Assembly: GCA_000302695.1 (NCBI GenBank)
Contig: AMFN01000005.1
Coordinates: forward strand, 124,001 to 188,000
Length of the DNA: 64,000 nucleotides
Source of the DNA: Enterobacteriaceae bacterium LSJC7
GTDB lineage: Bacteria > Pseudomonadota > Gammaproteobacteria > Enterobacterales > Enterobacteriaceae
Direction of reading: 5' to 3'
Below, one piece after another: positions 41,844-50,351 of the stretch. Made by a program: the position numbers and the translations under genes. Under the pieces are notes generated by a model. That model was not told where the DNA came from and did no database searches. It saw only the letters and a list, made by a program, of their open reading frames with translations. Numbering within the stretch: the first letter of the stretch is position 1; each line of letters starts with the position of its first letter.

Positions 41844-43391
41844 TTATTCCAGGGGCGTTGAGGCGCTAATCAGTTTTTCGCGCGTGACCTCGGCGCGCGG
41901 CAGGTCGGCGGTAATCCGGCCGTCGGCCATGACCAGCACGCGGTCGGCCAGCGCCATCACTTCATCAAGCTCGGATGAGGAGAACATCACCGCCAGCCCC
42001 TGCCCGGCCATCTGGCCAATCAGGTGATACACGTCGGTTTTGGCACCCACGTCGATGCCGCGCGTTGGCTCGTCAAGCAGCACCACCTCCGGCTTAGTCA
42101 TCAGCGCTTTGCCGAGCACCACTTTTTGCTGGTTACCGCCGCTGAGCGAAGTAATGGGCAACTCGCTGTCGCTCACCTTAATGGCCAGCCGCTCCACCAT
42201 GTCCTGTACGCTCTCTCGTTCTTGTTGCTCGCGCAGCCACGACCAGGAGCGCCAGAAACCACGCAGACTGAAGTCCGAAAGCGTCATGTTGGATTTGATG
42301 GACATCATCTGCACTACGCCCTCGCCCTGACGGTCTTCCGGCACCAGCGCAATGCCGCGCTTAAGCCGCTGCTGGAAGCTCTGCTTTTCTACCGCGCAAC
42401 CGTTAAGCGCGATGCGCCCACTCTGGCACGGCATCAGCCCGGTCAGCCCTTTAAACAACTCCGTGCGCCCGGCACCGAGCAGGCCGTAAATGCCAATCAC
42501 CTCGCCTTTGCGAAGGGTAAAGGTCACGTCGTTAAGCCGGTAGCCGCCGTTCTGGTGCAGCGCGGTCAGCCCGTTAACCTCAAGCACCGTGTTACCCTGG
42601 GCGGCAGGCTGGTAGTCGAAGTGTTTTTTCTTGTCGCCCACCATCTGCTCGATGATCCACGGCACGCTGGCGTGCGCGACTTCCCGCTCGCAGATAAAAC
42701 GCCCGTCGCGAAAGATGGTGATGTGGTCGCCAATCTCCATCAGTTCTTCGAGCCGGTGCGAGATGTAAATGATGGTCACACCGCGCTTTTTAAGCTGCTC
42801 GATGACCCGAAACAGCACTTTGACCTCCGACTGGCTCAGCGCCGAGGTCGGTTCGTCCATAATCAGCACGCGGGTGTCTTTGGAGAGCGCGCGGGCAATT
42901 TCCACCAGCTGCTGGTGGCCAATGCCCAGCTCGCCGAGTTGGGTGAGCGGGTCAACGTCCAGCTCCAGGCGTTCCAGCAGCGCTTTCGCCAGCTGGTACT
43001 GGTACTTTTCGTTGATGCGCCCGCGCTGGAAGAACTCGTTGGCAATGAAGATGTTGTCCATCACGCACATGTTCGGGAACAGGTTTAGCTCCTGAAAAAT
43101 GATGCTGATGCCGTGCTTTTCTGCCTGGTGCGTGGAGCCGAGCGTGACCGGTTTGCCGTCGAGCAAAATCTCGCCGGACGACGGTGTTTCCACCCCGGCC
43201 AGCATTTTCATCATGGTGGATTTGCCCGCGCCGTTTTCACCAATCAGCACGTTCACTTTGTTGCGATATACCCGGTAATCGACGCTATCAAGCGCCGTCA
43301 CGCCCGGGTAAATCCGCGACACGCTGCGGGTTTCGATAATGACATCATGGGGCGCGGTATCGGGCAGGACAGGGGCATTCTGGCTCATCAT
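41844..43391 (-). CDS. RbsA-type sugar ABC transporter ATPase
   Basis: Duplicated ATPase of 515 residues with two nucleotide-binding domains. The first has Walker A GENGAGKSTMMKMLAG near residue 53 and signature LGIGHQQLVEIARALS; the second has the degenerate Walker A GLLGAGRTELFKGLTG near 302 and signature ITSLSGGNQQKVVLGKALM near 412, as in RbsA, AraG and XylG. Two consecutive ATGs (43391, 43388) follow GGAGG; both overlap the stop of the lipoprotein gene, indicating translational coupling. Confidence 0.92.
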   Translation of the reverse strand: MMSQNAPVLPDTAPHDVIIETRSVSRIYPGVTALDSVDYRVYRNKVNVLIGENGAGKSTMMKMLAGVETPSSGEILLDGKPVTLGSTHQAEKHGISIIFQELNLFPNMCVMDNIFIANEFFQRGRINEKYQYQLAKALLERLELDVDPLTQLGELGIGHQQLVEIARALSKDTRVLIMDEPTSALSQSEVKVLFRVIEQLKKRGVTIIYISHRLEELMEIGDHITIFRDGRFICEREVAHASVPWIIEQMVGDKKKHFDYQPAAQGNTVLEVNGLTALHQNGGYRLNDVTFTLRKGEVIGIYGLLGAGRTELFKGLTGLMPCQSGRIALNGCAVEKQSFQQRLKRGIALVPEDRQGEGVVQMMSIKSNMTLSDFSLRGFWRSWSWLREQQERESVQDMVERLAIKVSDSELPITSLSGGNQQKVVLGKALMTKPEVVLLDEPTRGIDVGAKTDVYHLIGQMAGQGLAVMFSSSELDEVMALADRVLVMADGRITADLPRAEVTREKLISASTPLE

Positions 43392-44017
43392 GCGCCTCCC
43401 TGCGTGCGCGTGATGTTCGCTGGCGTCACGTCCGGGAGCGTGGCCGGTATGTCCCAGGCACTAAAGACGCCATCAACCGTCACCGAGTCACCAGGCTGTG
43501 GGTTGAAGGCTTTCATCATCGCCGCTGCGTGTTGGTTAATGGTGCGGCTGTAGTTGCCAAACAGCACCTGGTCATTGAAGTCCTGGTAGCTCACGCCTTT
43601 ATAGCCATCGCGCAATGCCGTGCCGCGAATGGTCGGCCCCAGTTGCACCACCACGGTTTCGCCACGGCCGTCTTTGATAACGACTTTGCCGCTGCGTGAT
43701 GTGGTATCGACCTTTTCTACCGTGCCGCTCACGCGCACGGCAAACACACACGGGTTCTCGTCCTGAGAGCGCCAGCCGTACTGTTTACAGGCGCTGTCAA
43801 CGTCGCTGGCCGTACTGAGCAGGCGCATCAACTCCGCTGCCGGGCGCGCCTCACCCACAATCTGCGGCACAATTTTTTGCTGCCAGGCCTGGTCGATATT
43901 CGCCATGTGCGGGTTAGGTGGATTTTTTAAATCCGCCAGTTCCTGCGTTGAGACGATACGGCAACCGCCCAATACCGGTGCCAGAACGACCAGCGCCAGC
44001 CAGAGTGGTCTGGACAT
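43388..44017 (-). CDS. DUF2291 lipoprotein of the sugar ABC operon
   Basis: Predicted lipoprotein of 209 residues: the signal MSRPLWLALVVLAPVLGGC has a LGGC lipobox, so Cys19 would be lipidated. The rest matches the DUF2291 family in pattern: an early helical part, then an OB-like beta region (VFAVRVSGTVEKVDTTSRSG, near 90-109) and QVLFGNYSRTINQHAAAM near 150. DUF2291 genes are known next to RbsA/B/C-type transporters; their role is unknown, possibly assisting ligand capture. It lies between the binding protein and the ATPase. Confidence 0.82.
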   Translation of the reverse strand: MSRPLWLALVVLAPVLGGCRIVSTQELADLKNPPNPHMANIDQAWQQKIVPQIVGEARPAAELMRLLSTASDVDSACKQYGWRSQDENPCVFAVRVSGTVEKVDTTSRSGKVVIKDGRGETVVVQLGPTIRGTALRDGYKGVSYQDFNDQVLFGNYSRTINQHAAAMMKAFNPQPGDSVTVDGVFSAWDIPATLPDVTPANITRTQGGA

Positions 44018-44063
44018 ACTTACCTCCTTGTGCGCCCCACTACGGGGCGCGAGCGCATTAACC

Positions 44064-44999
44064 TCAGGACTTAAAGTTGAAGTCCTGTACTTTGTCAGCG
44101 TTGCCCTGGTTAACCAGGATGCCGCGGAACATCACGCGCTGTTTAGCGGGCTTTTCACCCTTCTGGAGGTAGTTGTCGAGATCGGTCACGCCCTGGGCGG
44201 CAATAGCCTGCGCCTGAAGCATCACCGTGGCCTTGAGCGTACCGGCCTTCACCGCGTCGCGCTCGTCGTTGCTGCCATCAATACCCACCACAATCACATC
44301 CGTGCGTCCCGCGGCCTTAAGCGCGGCAATCGCCCCAAGCGCAACCGGGCCGTTGCCGCAAATCACGCCTTTCACGTCCGGGTGCGCCTGTAAAATGCTG
44401 TCCATGATGCGCTTGCCGTCAATCAGGGTGCCTTTGGCATCCTGACGCGCCACACTCACCATGTCCGGGTACTGGTCGATAACCTGGTGGAAGGATTTGG
44501 AACGGGTCACGCAGTTGTTGTCGGCAAGGTTGCACGTCAGCTCGGCATATTTGCCCTTCTCACCCATGTCTTCCACAAACACGTTCGCCACTTCGGAGCC
44601 TGCCTGGAAGTTGTTGTGGGTGATTTGCACCAGCGCCACATCGTCCACCGGGATTTCGCGGTTGATAAGCACTACCGGGATACCGGCCTGCTGCGCTTTT
44701 TTAATGGCCGCGACGCTGGCGGTGGAGTCGGCATTATCAAGAATGATGCCCTGTACTTTTTTACCGATGGCGGCATCAATGAGCTCGTTTTGCTTTTTGA
44801 CATCCTCACTGTGGGACAGCACGCTGGTTTTATAGCCCAGCGCCTGCGCCTTCTCGGTGGCTCCTTTGGCCTCGGAAGCGTAATACGGGTTATCAAGGGA
44901 GTTCACCATCACCAGGATGGTGCCCTTGTCAGCGGCGTGCGCGCTAAAGGAAAAAGCGCAGGCGACCGCTGCGGTTAACAGGTTTAAACGCAATTTCAT
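44064..44999 (-). CDS. Periplasmic sugar-binding protein (RbsB-like)
   Basis: Type-1 periplasmic binding protein of 311 residues, starting MKLRLNLLTAAVACAFSFSA with cleavage after SAHA near residue 22. The mature domain begins DKGTILVMVNSLDNPYYASE, the ribose-binding opening in which NPYY contributes to the sugar pocket; VICGNGPVALGAIAALKAAG and VVGIDGSNDERDAVKAG carry the later ligand residues. Two cysteines in ELTCNLADNNCVTRS (about 160) may form a disulfide, unusual for RbsB. It sets transporter specificity; a polyol or small sugar is likely. Confidence 0.9.
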   Translation of the reverse strand: MKLRLNLLTAAVACAFSFSAHAADKGTILVMVNSLDNPYYASEAKGATEKAQALGYKTSVLSHSEDVKKQNELIDAAIGKKVQGIILDNADSTASVAAIKKAQQAGIPVVLINREIPVDDVALVQITHNNFQAGSEVANVFVEDMGEKGKYAELTCNLADNNCVTRSKSFHQVIDQYPDMVSVARQDAKGTLIDGKRIMDSILQAHPDVKGVICGNGPVALGAIAALKAAGRTDVIVVGIDGSNDERDAVKAGTLKATVMLQAQAIAAQGVTDLDNYLQKGEKPAKQRVMFRGILVNQGNADKVQDFNFKS

Positions 45000-45107
45000 A
45001 ATGATGTTCTCTCTGTATTCCCCTGTGGGGATTGTTATTGTCGGGTACAGCGAAACAGCGTAATGGCCCTGGTCTTGCCGGGCGCGAAATGCGACCAAAT
45101 CAGCGGC

Positions 45108-45905
45108 TTACCAAATGGTAAAACCACCGTCTATCATGAGATCCGCACCGGTTATCATGTCGCTGCCGTTACCGGCAAAGAACAGCACCGCCGCGGCGAT
45201 TTCGTCGGTGTAGGCGAAGCGGCCCATTGGAATGAGTTTTTTCATTGCCTCGCCTTTCTCGCCGCGCCAGGCTTTCTCGCCCATTGGCGTGAGCACCACG
45301 GTGGGCGAAAGCGTATTGACGTTAATGTTGTGCGGGGCGAACTCCTTGGCCATCACTTTAGTCATGCCCAACAGTCCGGCTTTGGCCGAGGTGTAGGCCA
45401 CATGGTTATCGATGGCAATCGACGCCGCCTGGGAAGCAATGTTGATAATCTTGCCGCCGCGTCCGGCCTTCACCATGCGCTTTGCCGCCGCCTGTGAGCA
45501 CAGAAAAGGCCCGGTGAGGTTGACGGCAATCTGCTTATTCCACTCGGCAAATTCGGTTTCCAGCACCGGTTGCAGCATCACGTAACCTGCGCAGTTCACC
45601 AGGATATCGAGCTGGCCGTAGTGCGCTTCGACCTGAAAGAAGGCTTTCTCGACCGAGTCCGGGTCCGCCACATCGCATTCCACAAACAGCACGCGCGCGG
45701 GGTCAAACTGCTCTGCCACTGACAGCGCTTTTTCACGCTCGAAGGCCGGGTACAGCAGCGCCAGCTTCGCGCCCTTCTCCAGCAACATTTCATTGCTCGC
45801 CATGGCAATGCCGCCCAGCCCGCCGGTGACTACCGCCACCTTGCCGGATAAATCCCCGGCGCTGTCCACGCCGTAGCGCAGATTCACGTCGTATTCGTTG
45901 CTCAT
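45108..45905 (-). CDS. SDR oxidoreductase (first dehydrogenase of the operon)
   Basis: SDR enzyme of 265 residues starting MSNEYDVNLRYGVDSAGDLS, with AAGGAG nine bases upstream. The cofactor motif TGGLGGIAMASNEMLLEKGA begins near residue 28, NCAG near 105, catalytic Ser in INIASQAASIAIDNH near 158 and YTSAK near 171. The N-terminal extension and the loop SPTVVLTPMGEKAWRGEKGE near 202 resemble D-threitol/D-arabitol-type dehydrogenases such as GolD; this is a resemblance, not proof. It follows the transketolase C-subunit by ten bases and precedes the binding protein by about 108. Confidence 0.85.
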   Translation of the reverse strand: MSNEYDVNLRYGVDSAGDLSGKVAVVTGGLGGIAMASNEMLLEKGAKLALLYPAFEREKALSVAEQFDPARVLFVECDVADPDSVEKAFFQVEAHYGQLDILVNCAGYVMLQPVLETEFAEWNKQIAVNLTGPFLCSQAAAKRMVKAGRGGKIINIASQAASIAIDNHVAYTSAKAGLLGMTKVMAKEFAPHNINVNTLSPTVVLTPMGEKAWRGEKGEAMKKLIPMGRFAYTDEIAAAVLFFAGNGSDMITGADLMIDGGFTIW

Positions 45906-45915
45906 GGTTAGCTCC

Positions 45916-46839
45916 TTACGCAAAAACGCCCTGTACGGCCTGCTCCAGCGTGTGGCGCAGCCCTGCGGCATCAATGTTGAACTGGCGGCGCAGCGCCTTG
46001 CGGCTGCTGCTGTGGGTGAATGCATACGGTGGCACGCCAAGCGCGGTGAAACGTTGGCCGAGGCGCTGCTGGTGCAGAATTTCACCAATGATGCTGGCAA
46101 GGCCACCGCTAATGACGTGTTCTTCCATCGAGATCACATGCGAGTGTGCGGTTATGAGAGCGCGCACCGCGTCAACATCAAGCGGCCACAGCGACGGCAG
46201 CGAAACGATAGTCGCGTTCGGTAAATCTGCCGCCAGCGCTTCATGCACGATAGTGCCAAGGCAGAACACCACGGTGTCGCTCCCCTGCTGCACAACTTCA
46301 GGTTTACCTGGCGTGAAGCGCCAGTCGTCGCCGTGCAAATCCGCCACCTTGTCGCTGTCCATGCGGATATACACCGGGCCACGATGGGCAATGGCGTGGC
46401 GCGTCACGGCGCGGGCCTCGGCCGCATCTGCCGGGGCAAACACCTGTAAATTGCCGAATGTGCGGGCGATGGCGATGTCGTTCATGCAGTGGTGCGTGGC
46501 ACCCAGCGGCCCGTAGGCAAAACCGGCGTTAAGACCGAGCATTTTGACGTTGGTGTCGGTGTAGCAGACGTCGTTTTTCACCTGCTCATTAGAGCGCGCC
46601 AACAGGAACGGTGCTGCGTTGGCGGTAAAAACGGTGCTGCCGCTCAGCGCCAGGCCCGCAGCGATGCCAACCATGTTCTGCTCGGCAATCCCCACGTTCA
46701 CCACGCGCTCCGGGAACGCCTTTTCAAACGGTGCGATTTTGGACGTTGAGGTGGAGTCAGCCACCACCACATTAAGATTGGCTCCGGCCTGCTGGGCCTC
46801 GAGCAGGGTCGCGATTACCGCGTCACGTAAGTCTTGCAT
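45916..46839 (-). CDS. Transketolase, C-terminal (Pyr/C) subunit
   Basis: 307-residue subunit with the pyrimidine-binding and C-terminal domains of transketolase. The TPP-activating glutamate is in VNVGIAEQNMVGIAAGLALSG (core GIAEQNMVGIAAGLA) near residue 50, and the transketolase motif GATHHCMNDIAIARTF near 113. The last domain has VFCLGTIVHEALAADLPNAT. It must pair with the N-terminal subunit encoded two bases upstream. Split transketolases are known from archaea and from catabolic operons, including the apulose-4-phosphate transketolase AptAB. Confidence 0.88.
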   Translation of the reverse strand: MQDLRDAVIATLLEAQQAGANLNVVVADSTSTSKIAPFEKAFPERVVNVGIAEQNMVGIAAGLALSGSTVFTANAAPFLLARSNEQVKNDVCYTDTNVKMLGLNAGFAYGPLGATHHCMNDIAIARTFGNLQVFAPADAAEARAVTRHAIAHRGPVYIRMDSDKVADLHGDDWRFTPGKPEVVQQGSDTVVFCLGTIVHEALAADLPNATIVSLPSLWPLDVDAVRALITAHSHVISMEEHVISGGLASIIGEILHQQRLGQRFTALGVPPYAFTHSSSRKALRRQFNIDAAGLRHTLEQAVQGVFA

Positions 46840-46841
46840 GA

Positions 46842-47645
46842 TTAATCCTCCAGTTCCGCCAGCGCCTGGGCGAGCTGTTCATCGTTGGGCACCAGGTGAT
46901 GCCAGGCCGGCACGTTCGCCATAAACGAAATGCCGTGGCCTTTTTCGGTGTTGGCAAGAATGACGCGCGGCTTACCGGTTGACGGTGCGTTCACCGCCTC
47001 ACAGATAGCTACCGGGTCGTGGCCGTCGCACTCCAGTACCTCAAATCCAAAGGCCTGCCACTTATCGGCAAGCGGCTCCAGCGGCATGATGGATTCGGTT
47101 TTGCCCGCCAGCTGTAAGCGGTTGCGATCGACGATGGCAATCAGGTTATCGAGCTGGAATTTGCTGGCAGACATGGCCGCTTCCCAGTTGGAGCCTTCTG
47201 CCAGTTCGCCGTCGCCCAGCAGCACAAAGGCGCGACGGTGGCTGCGGCCAGCGAGTTTGTTGCCCAGCGCAAGTCCCACGGCAATCGGCAAGCCGTGGCC
47301 CAGACCGCCGGAGTTAATCTCGACCAGTTCCGGCAGCTTCTGGTGCACCGGGTGGCCTGCGAGCAGCGTGTCGTCGCCCATGTACTGGCTCAGTACCTCA
47401 GGGTCAAGCAGGCCCATCGCCGCTGCGCTGCAATAAAAACCGCCCGCGCCGTGGCCTTTAGACAGGATGAAGCGGTCCTGGTCCGGGCGCGCCTGGCTGC
47501 GGTCCATCACCGCCATGTAGAGCGTGCAGAGAATATCGATTTCGGAAAGATCGGCCCCGGTGTGGCCTTTGCCCGCCCGGTGGTTCATCTGCAACACATA
47601 GCGCCGGGCCTGTCGCGCCGTCTGTTTGATTGCCTGTACGTCCAC
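46842..47645 (-). CDS. Transketolase, N-terminal (PP) subunit
   Basis: 267-residue subunit with the thiamine-diphosphate pyrophosphate-binding domain. The TPP/Mg motif LGDGELAEGSNWEAAMSASK begins near residue 145 and ends with the NRLQLAGKT block. The start is GTG at 47645, supported by GGAGG six bases before it; no ATG fits. First gene of the leftward operon, facing the DeoR regulator across about 335 bases. With the C-subunit it would move a two-carbon ketol unit between sugar phosphates. Confidence 0.88.
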   Translation of the reverse strand: MDVQAIKQTARQARRYVLQMNHRAGKGHTGADLSEIDILCTLYMAVMDRSQARPDQDRFILSKGHGAGGFYCSAAAMGLLDPEVLSQYMGDDTLLAGHPVHQKLPELVEINSGGLGHGLPIAVGLALGNKLAGRSHRRAFVLLGDGELAEGSNWEAAMSASKFQLDNLIAIVDRNRLQLAGKTESIMPLEPLADKWQAFGFEVLECDGHDPVAICEAVNAPSTGKPRVILANTEKGHGISFMANVPAWHHLVPNDEQLAQALAELED

Positions 47646-47680
47646 ACTAACCTCCAGATCGTAACGATCGTGATGACAAA

Positions 47681-47730
47681 AACGCTATCGATCGCTTTCA
47701 TTTGATTTTCGATCGAAAATGTATAGCGTT
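47681..47730. promoter_or_regulatory. Palindromic operator cluster of the sugar operon
   Basis: A perfect 16-base palindrome ATTTTCGATCGAAAAT (47705-47720) lies inside an outer perfect inverted repeat AACGCTAT (47681-47688) / ATAGCGTT (47723-47730). Further GATCG-containing motifs lie at 47658-47672 and 47688-47694. Position between the divergent operon and its DeoR-family gene suggests the operator of that regulator. Confidence 0.65.
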
Positions 47731-47744
47731 TGTTTAACCGATTC

Positions 47745-47760
47745 TGTGGCATTGATCAAA
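47745..47760 (+). promoter_or_regulatory. Possible CRP site
   Basis: TGTGGCATTGATCAAA: halves TGTGG and TCAAA with six bases between, against TGTGA-N6-TCACA. Catabolite control of a sugar operon is expected, but the match is only moderate. Confidence 0.4.
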
Positions 47761-47888
47761 TATAAAACAAAATGCATTCGAAAATTGTCTTGTCTCACGA
47801 GGGTGCTTTTTCGTGCAACACTCTGGTGCCAGTTTTTGGCGTTATCTGGCTGAAACAATGCAAAAAATGGCTAAAATACCGCGCAATG

Positions 47889-47904
47889 TGCGAGTGAACT
47901 CGCA
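47889..47904 (+). promoter_or_regulatory. Palindrome in the regulator leader
   Basis: TGCGAGT-GA-ACTCGCA: seven perfect pairs with a two-base centre, 77 bases before the TTG start. A possible autoregulatory operator; it does not share the GATCG core of the operator cluster. Confidence 0.4.
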
Positions 47905-47980
47905 TTCACTGAAAACGAGCGCTACACTGCGTGGCAGAGCAGAAGGTGAGGCAAGGCTTTCAGAACCAGGAGCATTTCGA

Positions 47981-48772
47981 TTGAAAACCAGGAACGAGCA
48001 GCTGGCGGATATGCAGCAGCGTAGAGATAAGATCCTTGAGATGATTCGTGAAGACGGCACTGTGACCGTGAAGCACCTGACGGAGACCTTCGATCTCACC
48101 GAAGCGACGATCCGCACCGATCTGCGCGAGCTGCAAAAACAGGGGTTTGTGCAGCGCTATTACGGCGGTGCCACGCTGGTTACCGGTAAGCAAAACACCG
48201 GTGCGCTGCTGCTGGAGCGCCAGATCAATCTGGAACAAAAAGACGCCATCGGCCGACTGGCAGCGGCACAGATTGAAAACGGCGACGCGGTGATTTTTGA
48301 TTCCGGCACCACGACGACCGCCATTGTTGACCATATGGCCCATATTCACCGCCTGTCGGTCACCACTAACGCGGTGAATATTGCACTGAAGCTCGGCGGC
48401 GAGCCGGGCATTAACATTCTACTCACTGGCGGCACGTTCAAGTTCCCGACGCTGTCCACCTCCGGCGAAAAGGCAGCGAGCTTTTTTGAAAATGTGCTGG
48501 CAGAGAAGCTGTTTCTCGCCACTGCCGCTATTTCACCGCGAATGGGTCTGAGTTTTCCCAGCGAAACCGATATCAACGTCAAAAGCGCCATGATCCGCTC
48601 TGCCAAAACGGTGTATGTGGTGGCAGACTCCAGCAAGATTGATAAGGTGTCGATGTTCGCCCTGCCGTGTAACTGGAGTGATATCCACTATCTGATTACC
48701 GACAAAGGGATTAGTAGCGAGGCGGTGAAGGCGTTTGAGAAGCTGGGTGTGACGGTGCTGGTGGCAGGTTAA
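47981..48772 (+). CDS. DeoR-family transcriptional regulator of the sugar operon
   Basis: DeoR-family regulator of 263 residues if it starts at the TTG at 47981 (L/M-KTRNEQLADMQQRRDKILEM), which has AGGAG eight bases upstream and gives the usual family length. The frame is open to 47813 with an ATG, but the 56 additional residues look like translated leader. The helix-turn-helix is VTVKHLTETFDLTEATIRTD near residues 28-47, then QRYYGGA, and the sugar-phosphate-binding domain has VIFDSGTTTTAI and ILLTGGTF. It probably represses the divergent operon until a phosphorylated intermediate binds. A palindrome TGCGAGTGAACTCGCA lies upstream at 47889-47904. Confidence 0.88.
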   Translation: MKTRNEQLADMQQRRDKILEMIREDGTVTVKHLTETFDLTEATIRTDLRELQKQGFVQRYYGGATLVTGKQNTGALLLERQINLEQKDAIGRLAAAQIENGDAVIFDSGTTTTAIVDHMAHIHRLSVTTNAVNIALKLGGEPGINILLTGGTFKFPTLSTSGEKAASFFENVLAEKLFLATAAISPRMGLSFPSETDINVKSAMIRSAKTVYVVADSSKIDKVSMFALPCNWSDIHYLITDKGISSEAVKAFEKLGVTVLVAG

Positions 48773-49097
48773 GCGGCGCAATAGCGGCCTGCTATAGCCC
48801 GCTCTGGGGAGAATACGCGCAATGCCTTTCAGCGCCCGGGCAACCCGCCAGTCCACGCCCCATGGGCGTTTTCGTCAGGGCTGGCTGGCTGATGCAACAA
48901 TCCACCTACCCGCCATTGATTTTGTCACTCTGACATACCGGCTACGCCCGGGCGCAGCCCTTTCCCAGGACGGATGGCAGGCCAGCGCTCTGCAAGCCTG
49001 GGATGGCTATTGTCGCAACGCCCCCTGCCCCAGCAAAGCCCAGCCGGGTGCCGTGCAGAACTGGCAAAAATGACACCGGCGCTAACCGCCTTCTGTG
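48773..49097. other. Gene-free stretch between the regulator and the channel gene
   Basis: No supportable gene in 325 bases between convergent genes. An 83-codon frame (48822-49073, plus) has no convincing ribosome site. A hairpin CCGCCTTC / GAAGGCGG (49086-49115) spans the stop of the channel gene and could be part of its terminator, though a T-run is lacking. Confidence 0.5.
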
Positions 49098-50351
49098 CTA
49101 AAAATCTGAAGGCGGCACGTTGCCTCTGGCGCTGCTTTGCTGCGATAAGCGCCAGAAATCATGCCCTGCGGGATATTGATATAAACGCAATGAGAATTGC
49201 CCGGCCACCGCAGTGATGTACTCAAATATCCCTGACTGCGTATCTTCGTAATCCATCCACGCTGTAGAAGAGGTAAAACAGTATATTTCCAGTGGGATCC
49301 CGGCGGGCGTAGGCTTCAGGGTTCTCACTACAATGTACATGTCTTTAATGATGTCAGGCCGGTCAGCAAGCCAGGACATCAGGTAATGACGAAACAGCGT
49401 TAAGTTTGTCAGCCCATTATCAATAAACCAGCGATTGGCCACCCCGGTTGGGTCACGGCCATCCAGCAATTTTGCCAGCGGCTCATTGACCCCGCGTATT
49501 GCCAGCATGGGGACCAGCATCTCCTGAGAGAGAAAGCTAATCGAGTGCTGATCGATATCGATACTGCGCATGATCCTGCGCGCCCCGGACGAAAACATCG
49601 CCTGCCAGTTGGTATAAGTCTCGGTGAGGAAATTCTTAGTCGGAATACGTGAGATTGTATTATCCCAGTTGCGGATGGTGATGGTGTGAAGCGCAATATC
49701 GATAACTTCACCGCTCAGATTTTTATCCGGCATTTCAATCCAGTCACCCAGTTGCAGGACGTCGTTTGACGAGAGCTGGACGTTTGCGACCAGTGACAGC
49801 AGAGTATGTTGAAAGACGAACATCAATACCGCCGCCACAGCCCCGAGACTGGAAATGATAATCGCCGGTGATTTGTTCGACATCACCGCGAGGATCATTA
49901 TCGCCGCGATGACGTGCACTAATATTTTGCCTATCTGGATATAGCCTTTGATTGAGTGGTTTTTACGTCGGGTCTTACGCAGATAGGAGCTATTAACAAT
50001 ATCCAGCATTTCATTGAAAAACACCGACAGAAAAACAAAAAACAAAATCCCACAGATAGTGTTAATCGCCGTGACCAGCGACGCTGGCATATTCGGCATA
50101 AATTGCAAAACGTAATAGACGATGATAACCGGAATAAAATTTGACAGTTTTTCGGCAATACGTCGGTCTTTTTCCAGCGGAACATCCTGCTTATGGCTGG
50201 CAAAGAAGGCCTTGCGCACAACTTTTATCAACAAGAATTTGCATAAAAGGTGCGCAAGCATGCCAGAGACAACCAGTAAGATAATGTTAAAACCCACGGC
50301 AAGCGCCGGATTGCTTTCAACAAATGTGAATAAGTGATTCAAATACGCCAT
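49098..50351 (-). CDS. MscS-family mechanosensitive channel, YbdG-like
   Basis: Inner membrane protein of 417 residues (E. coli YbdG 415). Five hydrophobic segments in the N-terminal half are followed by the pore-lining helix region PAIIISSLGAVAAVLMFVFQ near 165-184 and the MscS beta domain LSSNDVLQLGDWIEMPDKNL near 198-217, then the C-terminal vestibule (RNWDNTISRIPTKNF near 236). YbdG-type channels gate at intermediate tension in osmotic downshift. Not the same as E. coli YbdG in many positions, so it is a divergent paralogue in the accessory segment. Monocistronic. Confidence 0.9.
   Translation of the reverse strand: MAYLNHLFTFVESNPALAVGFNIILLVVSGMLAHLLCKFLLIKVVRKAFFASHKQDVPLEKDRRIAEKLSNFIPVIIVYYVLQFMPNMPASLVTAINTICGILFFVFLSVFFNEMLDIVNSSYLRKTRRKNHSIKGYIQIGKILVHVIAAIMILAVMSNKSPAIIISSLGAVAAVLMFVFQHTLLSLVANVQLSSNDVLQLGDWIEMPDKNLSGEVIDIALHTITIRNWDNTISRIPTKNFLTETYTNWQAMFSSGARRIMRSIDIDQHSISFLSQEMLVPMLAIRGVNEPLAKLLDGRDPTGVANRWFIDNGLTNLTLFRHYLMSWLADRPDIIKDMYIVVRTLKPTPAGIPLEIYCFTSSTAWMDYEDTQSGIFEYITAVAGQFSLRLYQYPAGHDFWRLSQQSSARGNVPPSDF

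Noticed and set aside
48822-49073. 83-codon plus-strand frame after the DeoR gene
   Set aside because: Weak start context and no recognisable features; likely chance in GC-rich DNA.
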